NCBI GenBank assembly: GCA_902617525.1 | Contig: CACMWW010000001.1 | Span: 62,001 to 126,000, forward strand | DNA length: 64,000 nt | Source: an uncultured Pelagibacteraceae bacterium | Lineage (GTDB): Bacteria > Pseudomonadota > Alphaproteobacteria > Pelagibacterales > AG-422-B15 | Direction: 5' to 3' | Shown here: positions 1 to 8,922 of the stretch, piece by piece | How positions within the stretch are numbered: position 1 is the stretch's first letter | Layout of the letters: every line of letters starts with the position of its first letter | The notes under the pieces: model-generated | Told to the model about the DNA's origin: nothing | What the model saw: only the letters and a program-made list of their open reading frames with translations | Databases searched by the model: none | Translations under genes and position numbers: made by a program

Positions 1-101
1 TAGTTTATGATAGTGATCCGGAACTTGAATATATGGAGACTGTAAATAAAGCTAAAGCGGTATTAAATGCTGCTGAAATCGTACTTGGAAACAACCTATG
101 A
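1..101 (+). CDS. trpE: Anthranilate synthase component I, C-terminal end (partial)
   Basis: Reading from base 3, an open frame runs in from the window edge and stops with TGA at 99-101. It encodes about 32 residues ending VLNAAEIVLGNNL, which resembles the C-terminal helix of TrpE, the chorismate-binding subunit that makes anthranilate. The stop overlaps the trpG start as ATGA, the usual sign of translational coupling between the two anthranilate synthase subunits. Identification rests on this short tail plus position directly before trpG-trpD-trpC. The 5' part lies outside the window. Confidence 0.8.
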   Translation, partial: VYDSDPELEYMETVNKAKAVLNAAEIVLGNNL

Positions 102-673
102 TATTGCTAATAGATAACTATGATAGCTTTACCTATAATTTAGTACACTATGTTGAAGAACTAGGACATGACGTTCAAGTTTATAGAAATGATAAAATAT
201 CTCTAAAAAAAATAGCGAAACTTAATCCCAAAAAAATTATAATATCACCTGGCCCCTGTACTCCTAATGAAGCGGGTATTTGTTTAGACCTTGTTAAAAG
301 ATTTTATGATAAAATACCTATACTTGGTGTATGTTTAGGACATCAGTCCATCGGACAATCATTTGGTGCAAAGATAATTAAGGCAAGTAAAATTATGCAC
401 GGCAAAACTTCAAAAGTTTCAAACCTTGGTTCAAAAATATTTAAAGGACTGCCATCATCATTTGAAGCAACCAGGTATCACAGTTTAGTAATTAAAAATG
501 GAACACTACCAAAAAATTTTAGAGTAATTTCTGAGACAGTTGACAATAAAAAAAACGTAATAATGGGAATTGAGCATAAAAATTACCCTTGCTATGGAGT
601 TCAATTTCATCCAGAAAGTATAGCCTCTGTTCCATTTGGCAAAAAAATTATGAAGAATTTTTTAAATTTATGA
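98..673 (+). CDS. trpG: Anthranilate synthase component II (glutamine amidotransferase)
   Basis: This 191-residue class I glutamine amidotransferase supplies ammonia to TrpE for anthranilate formation in tryptophan synthesis. The N-terminus (MILLIDNYDSFTYNL) is typical of TrpG/PabA. The catalytic triad is visible: nucleophile Cys79 in GVCLGHQ, and His171 and Glu173 in HPES near the C-terminus. Length is normal for a stand-alone subunit. It overlaps the trpE stop by four bases (ATGA) and the trpD start in the same way, so the genes form one coupled operon. A PabA role in folate synthesis is possible in family terms, but the trp context favours TrpG. Confidence 0.95.
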   Translation: MILLIDNYDSFTYNLVHYVEELGHDVQVYRNDKISLKKIAKLNPKKIIISPGPCTPNEAGICLDLVKRFYDKIPILGVCLGHQSIGQSFGAKIIKASKIMHGKTSKVSNLGSKIFKGLPSSFEATRYHSLVIKNGTLPKNFRVISETVDNKKNVIMGIEHKNYPCYGVQFHPESIASVPFGKKIMKNFLNL

Positions 674-1680
674 CTGATTTTAAAGAATTCATTCAATTAG
701 CTTACGAAGATAATTTAGATTTAAAATCCACTAAAAAGGCCTTTATGCAAATCATGAATGGTGAAATAAGTGAGATACAAATAAGCTCCTTTATTTCATT
801 ACTCCAAAAGTCTGGCGTTAAATCACATCATGTAATTGCTGCTTTAGAAGTAATGAGAAAAAAAATGCTTTCGATCAATGCCCCATTAAACACAATGGAT
901 ACATGCGGAACGGGAGGTGATGGAAAAAATAGCTTAAATATCTCAACAGCAACAGCTTTTGTTTTGGCGGCCTCTGGTATACCAATAGCTAAACATGGAA
1001 ATCGAGCACTAACATCAAAATGTGGTTCAGCTGATGTTTTAAAAGCATTGAATATAAATGTCGATATGGAAACTTCTAAATTAGAAGATTGTCTCAGAAA
1101 TACTGGAATATGCTTTATGTTTGCCCCAAATCACCATCCCGCCATGAGACACGTTGCTCATGTGAGACAATTACTTGGATTCCGCACTATATTTAATATG
1201 TTGGGTCCTTTGCTAAATCCAGCAAATGTTAGTAATCAAATAGTTGGTGTTTATTCAAAAGAAGTTTTTAATATTTATAAGGACGTTTTTGAAAAAGAAG
1301 ATAAGAATGTTTGCCTAATTGCTGGTCATGATGGGAACGATGAAATATCTCTCAGTGGTATTAATTTAATTTTCACAAATAAAAACGGCATTATGCAGTT
1401 TGATCCTAAAATGCTTGACTGCCCAACAATGATAAATGATGAAATAAAAGGAAGTGATGCAATGTTTAATGCTGATCGTATAATTGAAATTTTTAAAGGT
1501 AAAAAAGATACTTTTTATAATACTGTTTGTGCAAATGCAGCATTTGGTATTCTCATAAATCAATCTGAAGATTTCAATGAAAAAAATATTTTAAAAGCTT
1601 TTAATGAAGTTCAATTAATTATTGAAAGTGGAGAACCTTTGAGAATTATTGATCAGTTGTCTAAATTTACAAATTTATAA
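670..1680 (+). CDS. trpD: Anthranilate phosphoribosyltransferase
   Basis: This 336-residue enzyme transfers the phosphoribosyl group of PRPP to anthranilate, the second committed step of tryptophan synthesis. The glycine-rich PRPP loop GTGGDGKNSLNIST lies at residues 80-93 and the KHGNR motif at 108-112, both diagnostic of TrpD. I chose ATG 670 rather than an in-frame start 81 bases upstream: it overlaps the trpG stop as ATGA and gives the usual N-terminal helix. An upstream start would only add residues translated from trpG in another frame. Its stop TAA shares its last base with the trpC start. Confidence 0.95.
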   Translation: MTDFKEFIQLAYEDNLDLKSTKKAFMQIMNGEISEIQISSFISLLQKSGVKSHHVIAALEVMRKKMLSINAPLNTMDTCGTGGDGKNSLNISTATAFVLAASGIPIAKHGNRALTSKCGSADVLKALNINVDMETSKLEDCLRNTGICFMFAPNHHPAMRHVAHVRQLLGFRTIFNMLGPLLNPANVSNQIVGVYSKEVFNIYKDVFEKEDKNVCLIAGHDGNDEISLSGINLIFTNKNGIMQFDPKMLDCPTMINDEIKGSDAMFNADRIIEIFKGKKDTFYNTVCANAAFGILINQSEDFNEKNILKAFNEVQLIIESGEPLRIIDQLSKFTNL

Positions 1681-2468
1681 TGTCGATATTAAAAGAAATA
1701 TATGAGTATAAAATTGATTTTGTTTCAAATCAAAAAAAAATAATTCCTCAATCAAAAATTGAAAATAAATTGAATATAAACAATATTAACTTTCCTTTCT
1801 TTGAAAAATTAAATCATCAAAATAGTCAAATTTCTATTATTGGAGAAATAAAAAAAGCCAGTCCCTCTTTAGGTAAATTTACTAGAGAGAATATAAATTT
1901 AATCGATTTTGCAAAGGCATATGAAGATAATAATATTTCGTGCATCTCAGTTTTGACAGACGAAAAATATTTTAATGGAAAAATTGAAGACTTAATTGAA
2001 ATAAGAAAAGAAGTGCAACTACCTATACTAAGAAAAGATTTTATAGTTGACGATTACCAAATATATGAAAGCAAATTAATTGGGGCAGACTGTATCCTGA
2101 TTATATTATCAATGTTAAGTCAAGATGATGCTGATAGATTCGCTGAATTAGCAAGTGAACTAAAGATGGATAGTATTATTGAAGTGCACGACTATGATGA
2201 ACTGCAAAGAGCGAAATCTATGAATGCAAATATGATAGGTATAAATAATCGAAACCTTAATAATTTTGTAACTAATTTAGATACCACAATAAATTTGTCT
2301 CAATACTTAGATAAATGCGACAAACTCATAATATCTGAAAGTGGCTTTCATAGTAAAAGTGACATATCAAAAGTTTATAGAACCACGGGTATAAGCAACT
2401 ATTTAATTGGTGAATTTTTAATGAAGTCAGACAATTTGCCCAATCATATCGCAGAACTATTAAATTAA
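1680..2468 (+). CDS. trpC: Indole-3-glycerol-phosphate synthase
   Basis: This 262-residue TIM-barrel enzyme closes the indole ring from CdRP in tryptophan synthesis. The catalytic lysine segment EIKKASPS is at residues 56-63. The later LRKDFI segment and the C-terminal ISESG phosphate-binding loop are also present. It is a stand-alone TrpC, not fused to TrpF. The start overlaps the trpD stop by one base (TAATG). In many alphaproteobacteria trpC is followed by moaC and moeA before lexA; here lexA follows directly after about 100 bases, consistent with genome compaction. Confidence 0.95.
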   Translation: MSILKEIYEYKIDFVSNQKKIIPQSKIENKLNINNINFPFFEKLNHQNSQISIIGEIKKASPSLGKFTRENINLIDFAKAYEDNNISCISVLTDEKYFNGKIEDLIEIRKEVQLPILRKDFIVDDYQIYESKLIGADCILIILSMLSQDDADRFAELASELKMDSIIEVHDYDELQRAKSMNANMIGINNRNLNNFVTNLDTTINLSQYLDKCDKLIISESGFHSKSDISKVYRTTGISNYLIGEFLMKSDNLPNHIAELLN

Positions 2469-2531
2469 AAAATTATATAATGTTAATTAATCCTTGAAAA
2501 TAATGAATTTTTTTTTATTGAAACTGCAAGA

Positions 2532-2546
2532 GAACATTGATAGAAC
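2532..2546 (+). promoter_or_regulatory. LexA operator (alphaproteobacterial SOS box)
   Basis: The sequence GAAC-N7-GAAC occupies 2532-2546, ending 20 bases before the lexA ATG. The alphaproteobacterial LexA box is the direct repeat GTTC-N7-GTTC, and this is its exact complement, quite unlike the E. coli palindrome. Its position indicates that LexA represses its own gene. Confidence 0.85.
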
Positions 2547-2566
2547 ATTAATTAAGGATCGAATCA

Positions 2567-3244
2567 ATGTTAACAAAGAAACAAAAAGAATTATTAAATT
2601 ATATTCAGAAGTTCCAAAGTAAAAATGGTGTAACTCCATCATATGAAGAGATGAAGTCTGCACTAAATTTAAAATCAAAATCTGGAATCCACAGATTAAT
2701 TTTAGCACTCGAAGAACGAGGATTTGTAAAAAGATTAGCTCATAAAGCAAGAGCGCTTGAAATAATTAAAGATGGAATATCAAACATTAAGATTTCTGAA
2801 AAAAATAAAAATAATCTAGTTGTTGGCAATTTTATAAATAATGCGAATGATGATAATCATAAATTAAGCACTCTTCCACTATTGGGAAAAATTGCTGCTG
2901 GTACTCCAATTGAAGCTATTCAACAAAATGATACATCTGTAGATGTTCCAAAAGAAATGATGCCAATAGGTGAAAGTTATGCGTTAACAGTTGAAGGCGA
3001 TTCAATGATCAATGAAGGCATTCACAATGGAGACACTGTTTTAATTAAAAAGACAAATATTGCGGATAATGGTGAAATTGTTGTTGCCTTAATTGATGAC
3101 AATGAAGCAACTTTAAAAAGAATTAGAAAAAAAGGTCAAAGCATAGCACTTGAAAGTGCCAACCCTATTTATGAAACACGAATCTTATCTGCTCATCGAG
3201 TCAAAATTCAGGGTAAATTAATAGGCCTTCTTAGAAAATATTAA
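2567..3244 (+). CDS. lexA: LexA repressor (SOS regulator, S24 peptidase)
   Basis: This 225-residue protein has an N-terminal winged helix-turn-helix (about residues 1-65) and a C-terminal S24 self-cleaving peptidase domain. The expected features are visible: the Ala111-Gly112 cleavage site, the Ser146 nucleophile in GDSM, and the Lys184 general base. RecA filaments would trigger autocleavage and release SOS genes. A GAAC-N7-GAAC operator sits just upstream, so autoregulation is expected. A linker of about 35 residues between the domains is rich in Asn and Lys, like the rest of this AT-rich genome. Confidence 0.95.
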   Translation: MLTKKQKELLNYIQKFQSKNGVTPSYEEMKSALNLKSKSGIHRLILALEERGFVKRLAHKARALEIIKDGISNIKISEKNKNNLVVGNFINNANDDNHKLSTLPLLGKIAAGTPIEAIQQNDTSVDVPKEMMPIGESYALTVEGDSMINEGIHNGDTVLIKKTNIADNGEIVVALIDDNEATLKRIRKKGQSIALESANPIYETRILSAHRVKIQGKLIGLLRKY

Positions 3245-3291
3245 TTATATTTTTCTTTAATTATTTGATAAATAGTTTAATTAATATGTGA

Positions 3292-4614
3292 ATGCCTAGA
3301 AATAAAAGTACTCCTAAAATAAAAAAAGCAAAACTAACTATTAACGAAAATACTTACGAACTACCAATATACAATTCTACAGAAGGTGAGTCTGTTATTG
3401 ATATTTCTAAACTTCACTCACAAGCAAAATTATTCACGTATGATCCAGGATTTACTTCAACAGCATCGTGTGAATCAAAAATTACATTCATCGACGGTGA
3501 TAAAGGAATTTTAAGATACCGCGGGTATGATATAGAAGAATTAGCAAATAAAAGTGACTTTATAGAAGTTGTAAATTTATTAATTTATGGTGATTTACCT
3601 AACAAGGAACAATTAAAAAAATATAAAAAACTAATTACTCGTCACACACTTTTGCATGAACAAATTATAAACTTTTTTCAAGGATTCAGACGCGATGCTC
3701 ATCCAATGGCAATGATGGTCGGGGTTATGGGTGCTTTATCATCGTTTTATCAAGATACCTTAGATATAAATGACCCTCATCAAAGGCAAGAAGCGACAAG
3801 AAGAATAGTTGCAAAATCATCCACAATAGGTGCCATGGCATATAAATATTCAATTGGTCAGTCATTTGTATCACCAAAGAATAACTTATCATTTTCTGAA
3901 AATTTTTTACATATGTGCTTCAGCAATACTGCTGAAGAATACAAAATCTCGCCAATTCTCGCAAAAGCAATGGATACTATTTTTATTTTACACGCAGACC
4001 ATGAACAGAATGCGTCTACCTCAACTGTTCGCTTGGCTGGTTCATCTGGAGCAAACCCTTTCGCTTGTATTGCGGCGGGTGTATCTTCTCTATGGGGCCC
4101 AGCTCATGGAGGTGCAAATCAGGCTGCTTTGGAAATGCTTGAGCAGATAGGTTCATCGAAAAATATCAAAAAATATATAAACAAAGCTAAAAATAAAAAA
4201 GATAAATTTAAATTAATGGGATTTGGACATAGGGTTTATAAAAATTATGATCCAAGGGCGAAAATATTAAAAAAGATATGCCAAAAAGTTTTAAAGCATA
4301 TTGGAATTAAGAATGATCCAATATTAAAACTTGCAATGGATCTTGAAAAAATAGCTTTAAAGGATAAATATTTTGTTGAAAAAAAACTTTATCCTAATGT
4401 AGACTTTTATTCTGGAATTATACTCAGAGCGATTGGCTTCCCCCCTGAAATGTTTACAGTTATTTTTGCAATTTCTCGAACCGCTGGATGGACAGCTCAG
4501 TGGACTGAAATGATTGAGGACCCAATCCAAAAAATAGGACGACCTAGACAACTTTATTCTGGAAATAAACTGCAAAAATATGGAGTAAAAAGATCTAAAA
4601 AAAATACTAGGTAG
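3292..4614 (+). CDS. gltA: Citrate synthase (type II)
   Basis: This 440-residue citrate synthase condenses oxaloacetate and acetyl-CoA at the entry of the TCA cycle. The active-site segments are present: [14 protein letters not shown], the WGPAHGGAN loop and [14 protein letters not shown]. The length and N-terminal extension fit the hexameric, NADH-sensitive type II enzyme of proteobacteria. Its 3' end overlaps the convergent lpxI gene by eight bases (4607-4614), leaving no room for an intrinsic terminator. In related genomes gltA lies beside lpxB, but no lpxB is present here. Confidence 0.96.
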   Translation: MPRNKSTPKIKKAKLTINENTYELPIYNSTEGESVIDISKLHSQAKLFTYDPGFTSTASCESKITFIDGDKGILRYRGYDIEELANKSDFIEVVNLLIYGDLPNKEQLKKYKKLITRHTLLHEQIINFFQGFRRDAHPMAMMVGVMGALSSFYQDTLDINDPHQRQEATRRIVAKSSTIGAMAYKYSIGQSFVSPKNNLSFSENFLHMCFSNTAEEYKISPILAKAMDTIFILHADHEQNASTSTVRLAGSSGANPFACIAAGVSSLWGPAHGGANQAALEMLEQIGSSKNIKKYINKAKNKKDKFKLMGFGHRVYKNYDPRAKILKKICQKVLKHIGIKNDPILKLAMDLEKIALKDKYFVEKKLYPNVDFYSGIILRAIGFPPEMFTVIFAISRTAGWTAQWTEMIEDPIQKIGRPRQLYSGNKLQKYGVKRSKKNTR

Positions 4615-5440
4615 TTGAATTTCGTATATTATATATTTTTAAATTGTTTCTTTGAGCATATTTCAAAAAAATACTTTTATTCTGCACTATTGTAAATTTT
4701 GGATCAATTGCAATACCATTTAAGTTGGCTTTGTTAACTAATTGGAGCGTTTTAACACCTATCACAGGCAAATCAATTAATTTACTCTGACCTTTTTTTG
4801 GAATTTTGGCAAATATACCAGCTTTATTTTTTAATTGATTAAGTGATTTTCTTATAGAAATAACTCTTGATAATAGTTTATCTGTACCTTCTGCAGCTTC
4901 TATTGCAATAATATAACCATTAATTATTACAGCTGATTGGGCATTATCGTATTTTGATAAATCATTCAGCAGCTTAAATGATTTTTTTGCATCAACTTTA
5001 TCATCATAGGTTAATACTTCATTCATATCTCGCTTAGTAAAAAAAAAGGATTTTGATACTTCATAAGGTGATAATACATTAAAACCTTTTTGTGAAAATA
5101 TGTCTAAAATATCAACTAAAACTTTACCATCACCATGCCTATAGGAGTTTATTAATAAAGGAATATATCTCTCAATCTCCCCATCTTTTTTGAAGGTGGA
5201 TAAGTTTGGCCTAAAAATCTTTCCTATAAATAATAAATTTTTAATGTTTGATTGATTAAGTTTGTCTAAAATTTTTTTTAATTGAAATATCTTATAGTTA
5301 TAAATGTCCTTCCTTTGTATATTTTTGTTCCCAACGTTTATAAAGATAGATTCTTTATTAATTAACTTGGTTTTAGAAAAAAAGGATCGTGCAATCAAAT
5401 CATAACCACCAATTATTGCTATAGGGTGACTATTTCTCAT
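4607..5440 (-). CDS. lpxI: UDP-2,3-diacylglucosamine pyrophosphatase, LpxI type
   Basis: About 277 residues, matching the DUF1009/LpxI family, which hydrolyses UDP-2,3-diacylglucosamine to lipid X in lipid A synthesis and replaces LpxH in alphaproteobacteria. The N-terminal AIIGGYDLI loop, the central [10 protein letters not shown] and the C-terminal [20 protein letters not shown] segment resemble the family. I chose ATG 5440, which overlaps the lpxA stop by 11 bases and has AAGGGG upstream; an upstream TTG at 5467 would add nine residues. LpxB, which normally follows LpxI, is absent: the next gene is the convergent gltA. Confidence 0.85.
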   Translation of the reverse strand: MRNSHPIAIIGGYDLIARSFFSKTKLINKESIFINVGNKNIQRKDIYNYKIFQLKKILDKLNQSNIKNLLFIGKIFRPNLSTFKKDGEIERYIPLLINSYRHGDGKVLVDILDIFSQKGFNVLSPYEVSKSFFFTKRDMNEVLTYDDKVDAKKSFKLLNDLSKYDNAQSAVIINGYIIAIEAAEGTDKLLSRVISIRKSLNQLKNKAGIFAKIPKKGQSKLIDLPVIGVKTLQLVNKANLNGIAIDPKFTIVQNKSIFLKYAQRNNLKIYNIRNSTT

Positions 5441-6209
5441 ATTTACATAAACCCCTTGAACTATCAATATCTATAAATAAAAGTAATTTTTCTATAAGAG
5501 GGCTAGTAGAGTTTAAAAATTTTTTCTTTTCTTTTGAAATTGACTCTCCTGTAAATATTTTTTCAACAGCGTTGGAATATTCTCTTATTTGTTCTTTTGT
5601 ATAATTTGCTCTTTTAAGTCCAATAATATTGACTCCTGTCACTTTTGCTCGATTGCCAATTGCAAGGCTAAATGGAATTACATCATTCTCTACCGCAGAC
5701 ATGCCACCTATCATTGAAAGAGAACCTATTCTACAAAATTGATGAACTGCCGAGAGGCCGCCAATAACCGCATTGTTTTCAACGTAAACGTGCCCTCCTA
5801 GTGTTGTTTGATTAGCAAAAATTACTCTATTTTCTATTATACAGTCGTGAGCAATGTGAACTCCAACCATGAATAATGAGTCATCACCAATCAATGTTTC
5901 CATTCTATCACCTTCTGTTCCTGGATTGGCATTACAATATTCTCGGAAGGTGTTATTCTTTCCAATAATTAGTTTGCTATTTTCCCCACGATATTTTAGA
6001 TCCTGAGGTATTGAGCCTATTGAACAGAATGGAAAAAATTGATTTGACTCATCTATATCAGTAAACCCATCAACGCAAACAGAGGAGTGTATAATATTAT
6101 TATTAGCGATTTTTACATTATCCCCTATAACCGAGAAAGCACCAATAGTTACGTTATCACCAATAACGGCGTTTTTAGAAATAATTGCTGTTTTATGAAT
6201 ATTAGTCAT
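5430..6209 (-). CDS. lpxA: Acyl-ACP--UDP-N-acetylglucosamine O-acyltransferase
   Basis: This 259-residue left-handed beta-helix acyltransferase carries out the first step of lipid A synthesis, adding a 3-hydroxyacyl chain to UDP-GlcNAc. Hexapeptide repeats (for example IGDNVTIGAFSVIGDNV) fill the first two thirds. The catalytic His is in VGVHIAHDC and the GGMSAVENDVIPFSLAIGNRA segment is characteristic. The C-terminal helical domain begins near residue 190. It overlaps fabZ upstream by eight bases and lpxI downstream by 11, within the compact lpxD-fabZ-lpxA-lpxI cluster. Confidence 0.96.
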   Translation of the reverse strand: MTNIHKTAIISKNAVIGDNVTIGAFSVIGDNVKIANNNIIHSSVCVDGFTDIDESNQFFPFCSIGSIPQDLKYRGENSKLIIGKNNTFREYCNANPGTEGDRMETLIGDDSLFMVGVHIAHDCIIENRVIFANQTTLGGHVYVENNAVIGGLSAVHQFCRIGSLSMIGGMSAVENDVIPFSLAIGNRAKVTGVNIIGLKRANYTKEQIREYSNAVEKIFTGESISKEKKKFLNSTSPLIEKLLLFIDIDSSRGLCKYEK

Positions 6210-6660
6210 TGTTTCTATCTATTATCATTGCACTCCATTGAGAATTACATACGGTTTCACCTTTATTATTTATTGACTCACCTTCAAACCTCCAAACCCT
6301 ACCCTTTGATCTTAGTGCTTTTACATTAGCCTTAATTTCTTCATTCGGAAATACAGGTTTTCGAAATTTAGAATTTTCTATGTTCATTAAATAAACAATT
6401 TTATCAAATGTCTCTTCTCTTAAACTGAAAGCAATCAATGCTGCGGCTGTTTGAGCAAGCATTTCAATTAAAATAACTCCTGGAACAACTGGATGACCTG
6501 GAAAATGACCCTTAAAAAAAGTATCACTAAAAGAAAATTTCTTGATACCAGTTGCTTTATTTAACTTTTCTATATTTGCAAGCTCATCGATATATAAAAA
6601 AGGTTCCCTGTGAGGTATCAACATCTTAATTTCATCTAAATTTATTTTATCTTTTTCCAT
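6202..6660 (-). CDS. fabZ: 3-hydroxyacyl-ACP dehydratase FabZ
   Basis: This 152-residue hotdog-fold dehydratase removes water from 3-hydroxyacyl-ACP in fatty acid elongation. The signature GHFPGHPVVPGV is at residues 51-62, with likely catalytic His52 and Glu66 (ILIEMLAQ). Its place between lpxD and lpxA is classic: it competes with the Lpx acyltransferases for the same 3-hydroxyacyl-ACP pool. It overlaps lpxD by 14 bases and lpxA by 8. Confidence 0.96.
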   Translation of the reverse strand: MEKDKINLDEIKMLIPHREPFLYIDELANIEKLNKATGIKKFSFSDTFFKGHFPGHPVVPGVILIEMLAQTAAALIAFSLREETFDKIVYLMNIENSKFRKPVFPNEEIKANVKALRSKGRVWRFEGESINNKGETVCNSQWSAMIIDRNND

Positions 6661-7630
6661 AAGTATTTTTATAGTTCTTGATGAAAGTAAATTTATTTAT
6701 AGCTGGATTACCCATTACAGACTTGTTATTTTTTAAGTTGTTAAAAACACCACTTTTTGCAGCAATCTGTACGTTGTCTCCAATTTTAATATGACCCGCA
6801 ATCCCAACCTGTCCACCTGTTAAAACGTTATTTCCTATTTTAGCACTTCCAGCAATTCCAGTCATTGCAGCAAATGCACAATTTTTTCCAATTTCAACAT
6901 TGTGAGCGACATGACACATATTATCAAGGTAGGTATTCTCTCCAATAATTGTGTCACTAAAACTTCCCCTATCTATGTTACAACCTGAGCCAATAGAAAC
7001 TCCAGATTGAAGTATAACTTTTCCTGTATGATAAATATTGATATTCTTATCTTTATTTATGTAAAACCCAAAACCTCTTTGACCAATAGATGAATTATTT
7101 CCTATATAAATATTTTCACCGATAATGGAATGTGAAATTACAGAATTTGTACCAATTTTTGATTTATTTCCAATTATACAATTATTTTTTATAACTGTAC
7201 CATGTTGTATAGTTACATTGTTACCAATAACAACACCGTTTTCGATTGTAACATTATTGCCTATATAACAGTCTTTACCTATTTTAGGCTTATCAAATTT
7301 ACTTATTTCGTCAGGAGTAAAATCTCTAAAAAAAATATTCGAAATTTCTGCAACAGATTTTTGAACGTTCTTTACAATTAAAGTTTTTTGTTTAGCGTTT
7401 AATTCATTAGCTTTTTTAGCTGAACAAATAATTGTGGAACTTTCATTTAATTTACTTTTTTGAGACTCTTTATCGTATAAAAAAGATAACGAATTCTTAT
7501 TTAAATGATTAATACTTACAAAATCATTAAAAATATGATCTTCCGCAATATTTACTAAAACACAATCTATTGAGGATTTAATTTTATTTATATCTATTGG
7601 GCCTAATTTTTTAAAAAAATCAGGCAGCAT
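6647..7630 (-). CDS. lpxD: UDP-3-O-(3-hydroxyacyl)glucosamine N-acyltransferase
   Basis: This 327-residue enzyme performs the third lipid A step, N-acylating the glucosamine product of LpxC. An N-terminal substrate-binding domain (about residues 1-105) precedes a long left-handed beta-helix of hexapeptide repeats (IGNNVTIENGVVIGNNV and many more). The catalytic His is in HVAHNVEIGKN. The GMTGIAGSAKIGNNVLTGGQ segment and the C-terminal helix fit the family. It follows ompH with a four-base gap and overlaps fabZ. Confidence 0.95.
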   Translation of the reverse strand: MLPDFFKKLGPIDINKIKSSIDCVLVNIAEDHIFNDFVSINHLNKNSLSFLYDKESQKSKLNESSTIICSAKKANELNAKQKTLIVKNVQKSVAEISNIFFRDFTPDEISKFDKPKIGKDCYIGNNVTIENGVVIGNNVTIQHGTVIKNNCIIGNKSKIGTNSVISHSIIGENIYIGNNSSIGQRGFGFYINKDKNINIYHTGKVILQSGVSIGSGCNIDRGSFSDTIIGENTYLDNMCHVAHNVEIGKNCAFAAMTGIAGSAKIGNNVLTGGQVGIAGHIKIGDNVQIAAKSGVFNNLKNNKSVMGNPAINKFTFIKNYKNTYGKR

Positions 7631-7634
7631 AAAT

Positions 7635-8183
7635 TTAATTAAGAGATACTTTTATGTTTGGAAGCTCTTTATTAAGAATTTTCAAGGCTTCATCTGTAAT
7701 ATCCATATTTTCTGCGTTTAATAAAACAGAGTTTTTTTCAAGCAGTATTGTAATCCCCTTTTCATTAGATAAATCTTCAAGAATTGGCTTTAAGGCATTT
7801 AGAACATTATTTCTAGTATCTGCAAGTAGGAGATCAATTGACATAAGTTTTTCTTGTCTAGTTACATTGTAATTTTGTACTTTCTTTTCGTATTCTTTTC
7901 TCTTTTCATCAAAAGCTGCAGGAGCCATGATTTGCTGCGACTCAACAAGTTCGTTTTGTTCATCTATGAGACTCTGATCAGATTCTTTTATTTCCTCTTC
8001 TATTTGAATTACAATTTTTTCAATTTGTTCAGCTGCATCTTTTGCTGCCCTTGCTTCAGATAAGATGTAATTAAGATCAACAACTCCAACAGTTGTATCT
8101 GGATAATCTGCATACAATGGTGAAATAGTGAATTGATAAAGTAAAAATATCGCTAATATTATTTTTTTAAATGTGAATTTCAT
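7635..8183 (-). CDS. OmpH/Skp-family periplasmic chaperone
   Basis: This 182-residue protein has an N-terminal signal peptide (KKIILAIFLLYQFTISPLYA, cleavage near residue 25) followed by a short beta strand (TTVGVVDLNYIL). A long charged coiled-coil region at about residues 45-120 and a C-terminal beta/helix part complete the Skp pattern. Skp-type proteins hold unfolded outer-membrane proteins in the periplasm and pass them to the BamA machine. The gene lies directly between bamA and lpxD, the standard place for ompH. Confidence 0.88.
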   Translation of the reverse strand: MKFTFKKIILAIFLLYQFTISPLYADYPDTTVGVVDLNYILSEARAAKDAAEQIEKIVIQIEEEIKESDQSLIDEQNELVESQQIMAPAAFDEKRKEYEKKVQNYNVTRQEKLMSIDLLLADTRNNVLNALKPILEDLSNEKGITILLEKNSVLLNAENMDITDEALKILNKELPNIKVSLN

Positions 8184-8187
8184 ATAT

Positions 8188-8922
8188 TTAAAAGTTGTAT
8201 CCTATATCAAAGTATAAATTGTCTGTTGTATCAGTGTTTTCACTTTCTAATACTGTTGCATATATTATGTTAATTGGTCCAATTGCTGAGTCCCAATTAA
8301 AATTTACTCCTAAGGATGATCGCATTTCATGATCACCATCTATATCGGAATATGCAGGGTTTTCAAGACCCCAAACGCTTCCAATATCCAGGAATACAGT
8401 ACTTGTTATATCAAAAGCATCTAAATTAAAATCAATATTTGTTTCAAGAGATGTCAAATAAAAATATTGCCCACCAGTATATGAGTTTCCAGTTCTAGGG
8501 CCAACCTTTCCTGACTTAAATCCTCTAAGTTTTTTACCACCTAATTTATAATTTGATGATAATGGTGCATATTTTCCATTATACCCATTTAGATTTCCTG
8601 CTTGGAATTTAAGTGCACCAACAAATCTGTCGCTTAGTTTCTTATATGTACTGTAATTAATTCTATTTTTAATATAGTAACTTGTACCACCTATTCCCGC
8701 TAATTCCTGATCAATCTCAAAACTAAAACCACTTGATGGTTTATATCTACTATTTCTTCGATCATACTTTAATTTATATCCAAGCGTTGATATAGTATCA
8801 GTTCCCGCTAACAGTCTTTCATAAGAAGTTGCGTTGGAGTCTGCTTTTACTTTTGATGTAAAAAAGTGAATACCTGCCTTCAAGAAAAGTATTTGGACCA
8901 ATTGGAAACTGAGCTCTGACAC
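8188..8922 (-). CDS. bamA: BamA fragment 3 (beta-barrel, C-terminal part; frameshifted)
   Basis: This frame encodes the C-terminal half of the BamA barrel, including the LRGF motif (KKLRGFKSG, the conserved loop 6 signature) and a terminal strand ending with aromatic Phe (NLYFDIGYNF), the outer-membrane targeting signal. The true coding sequence joins the preceding fragment near 8860-8865, a run of six A on the plus strand. Removing one base there gives a continuous reading RYSLFTSKVKADSN. The nominal start at 8922 (MSELSFQ...) is out-of-frame noise, not a real N-terminus. Either a sequencing or assembly slip or a real frameshift. Confidence 0.85.
   Translation of the reverse strand: MSELSFQLVQILFLKAGIHFFTSKVKADSNATSYERLLAGTDTISTLGYKLKYDRRNSRYKPSSGFSFEIDQELAGIGGTSYYIKNRINYSTYKKLSDRFVGALKFQAGNLNGYNGKYAPLSSNYKLGGKKLRGFKSGKVGPRTGNSYTGGQYFYLTSLETNIDFNLDAFDITSTVFLDIGSVWGLENPAYSDIDGDHEMRSSLGVNFNWDSAIGPINIIYATVLESENTDTTDNLYFDIGYNF

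Noticed and set aside
589..669. N-terminal extension of trpD from 589
   Set aside because: It is trpG coding sequence in another frame; ATG 670 overlaps the trpG stop as ATGA.
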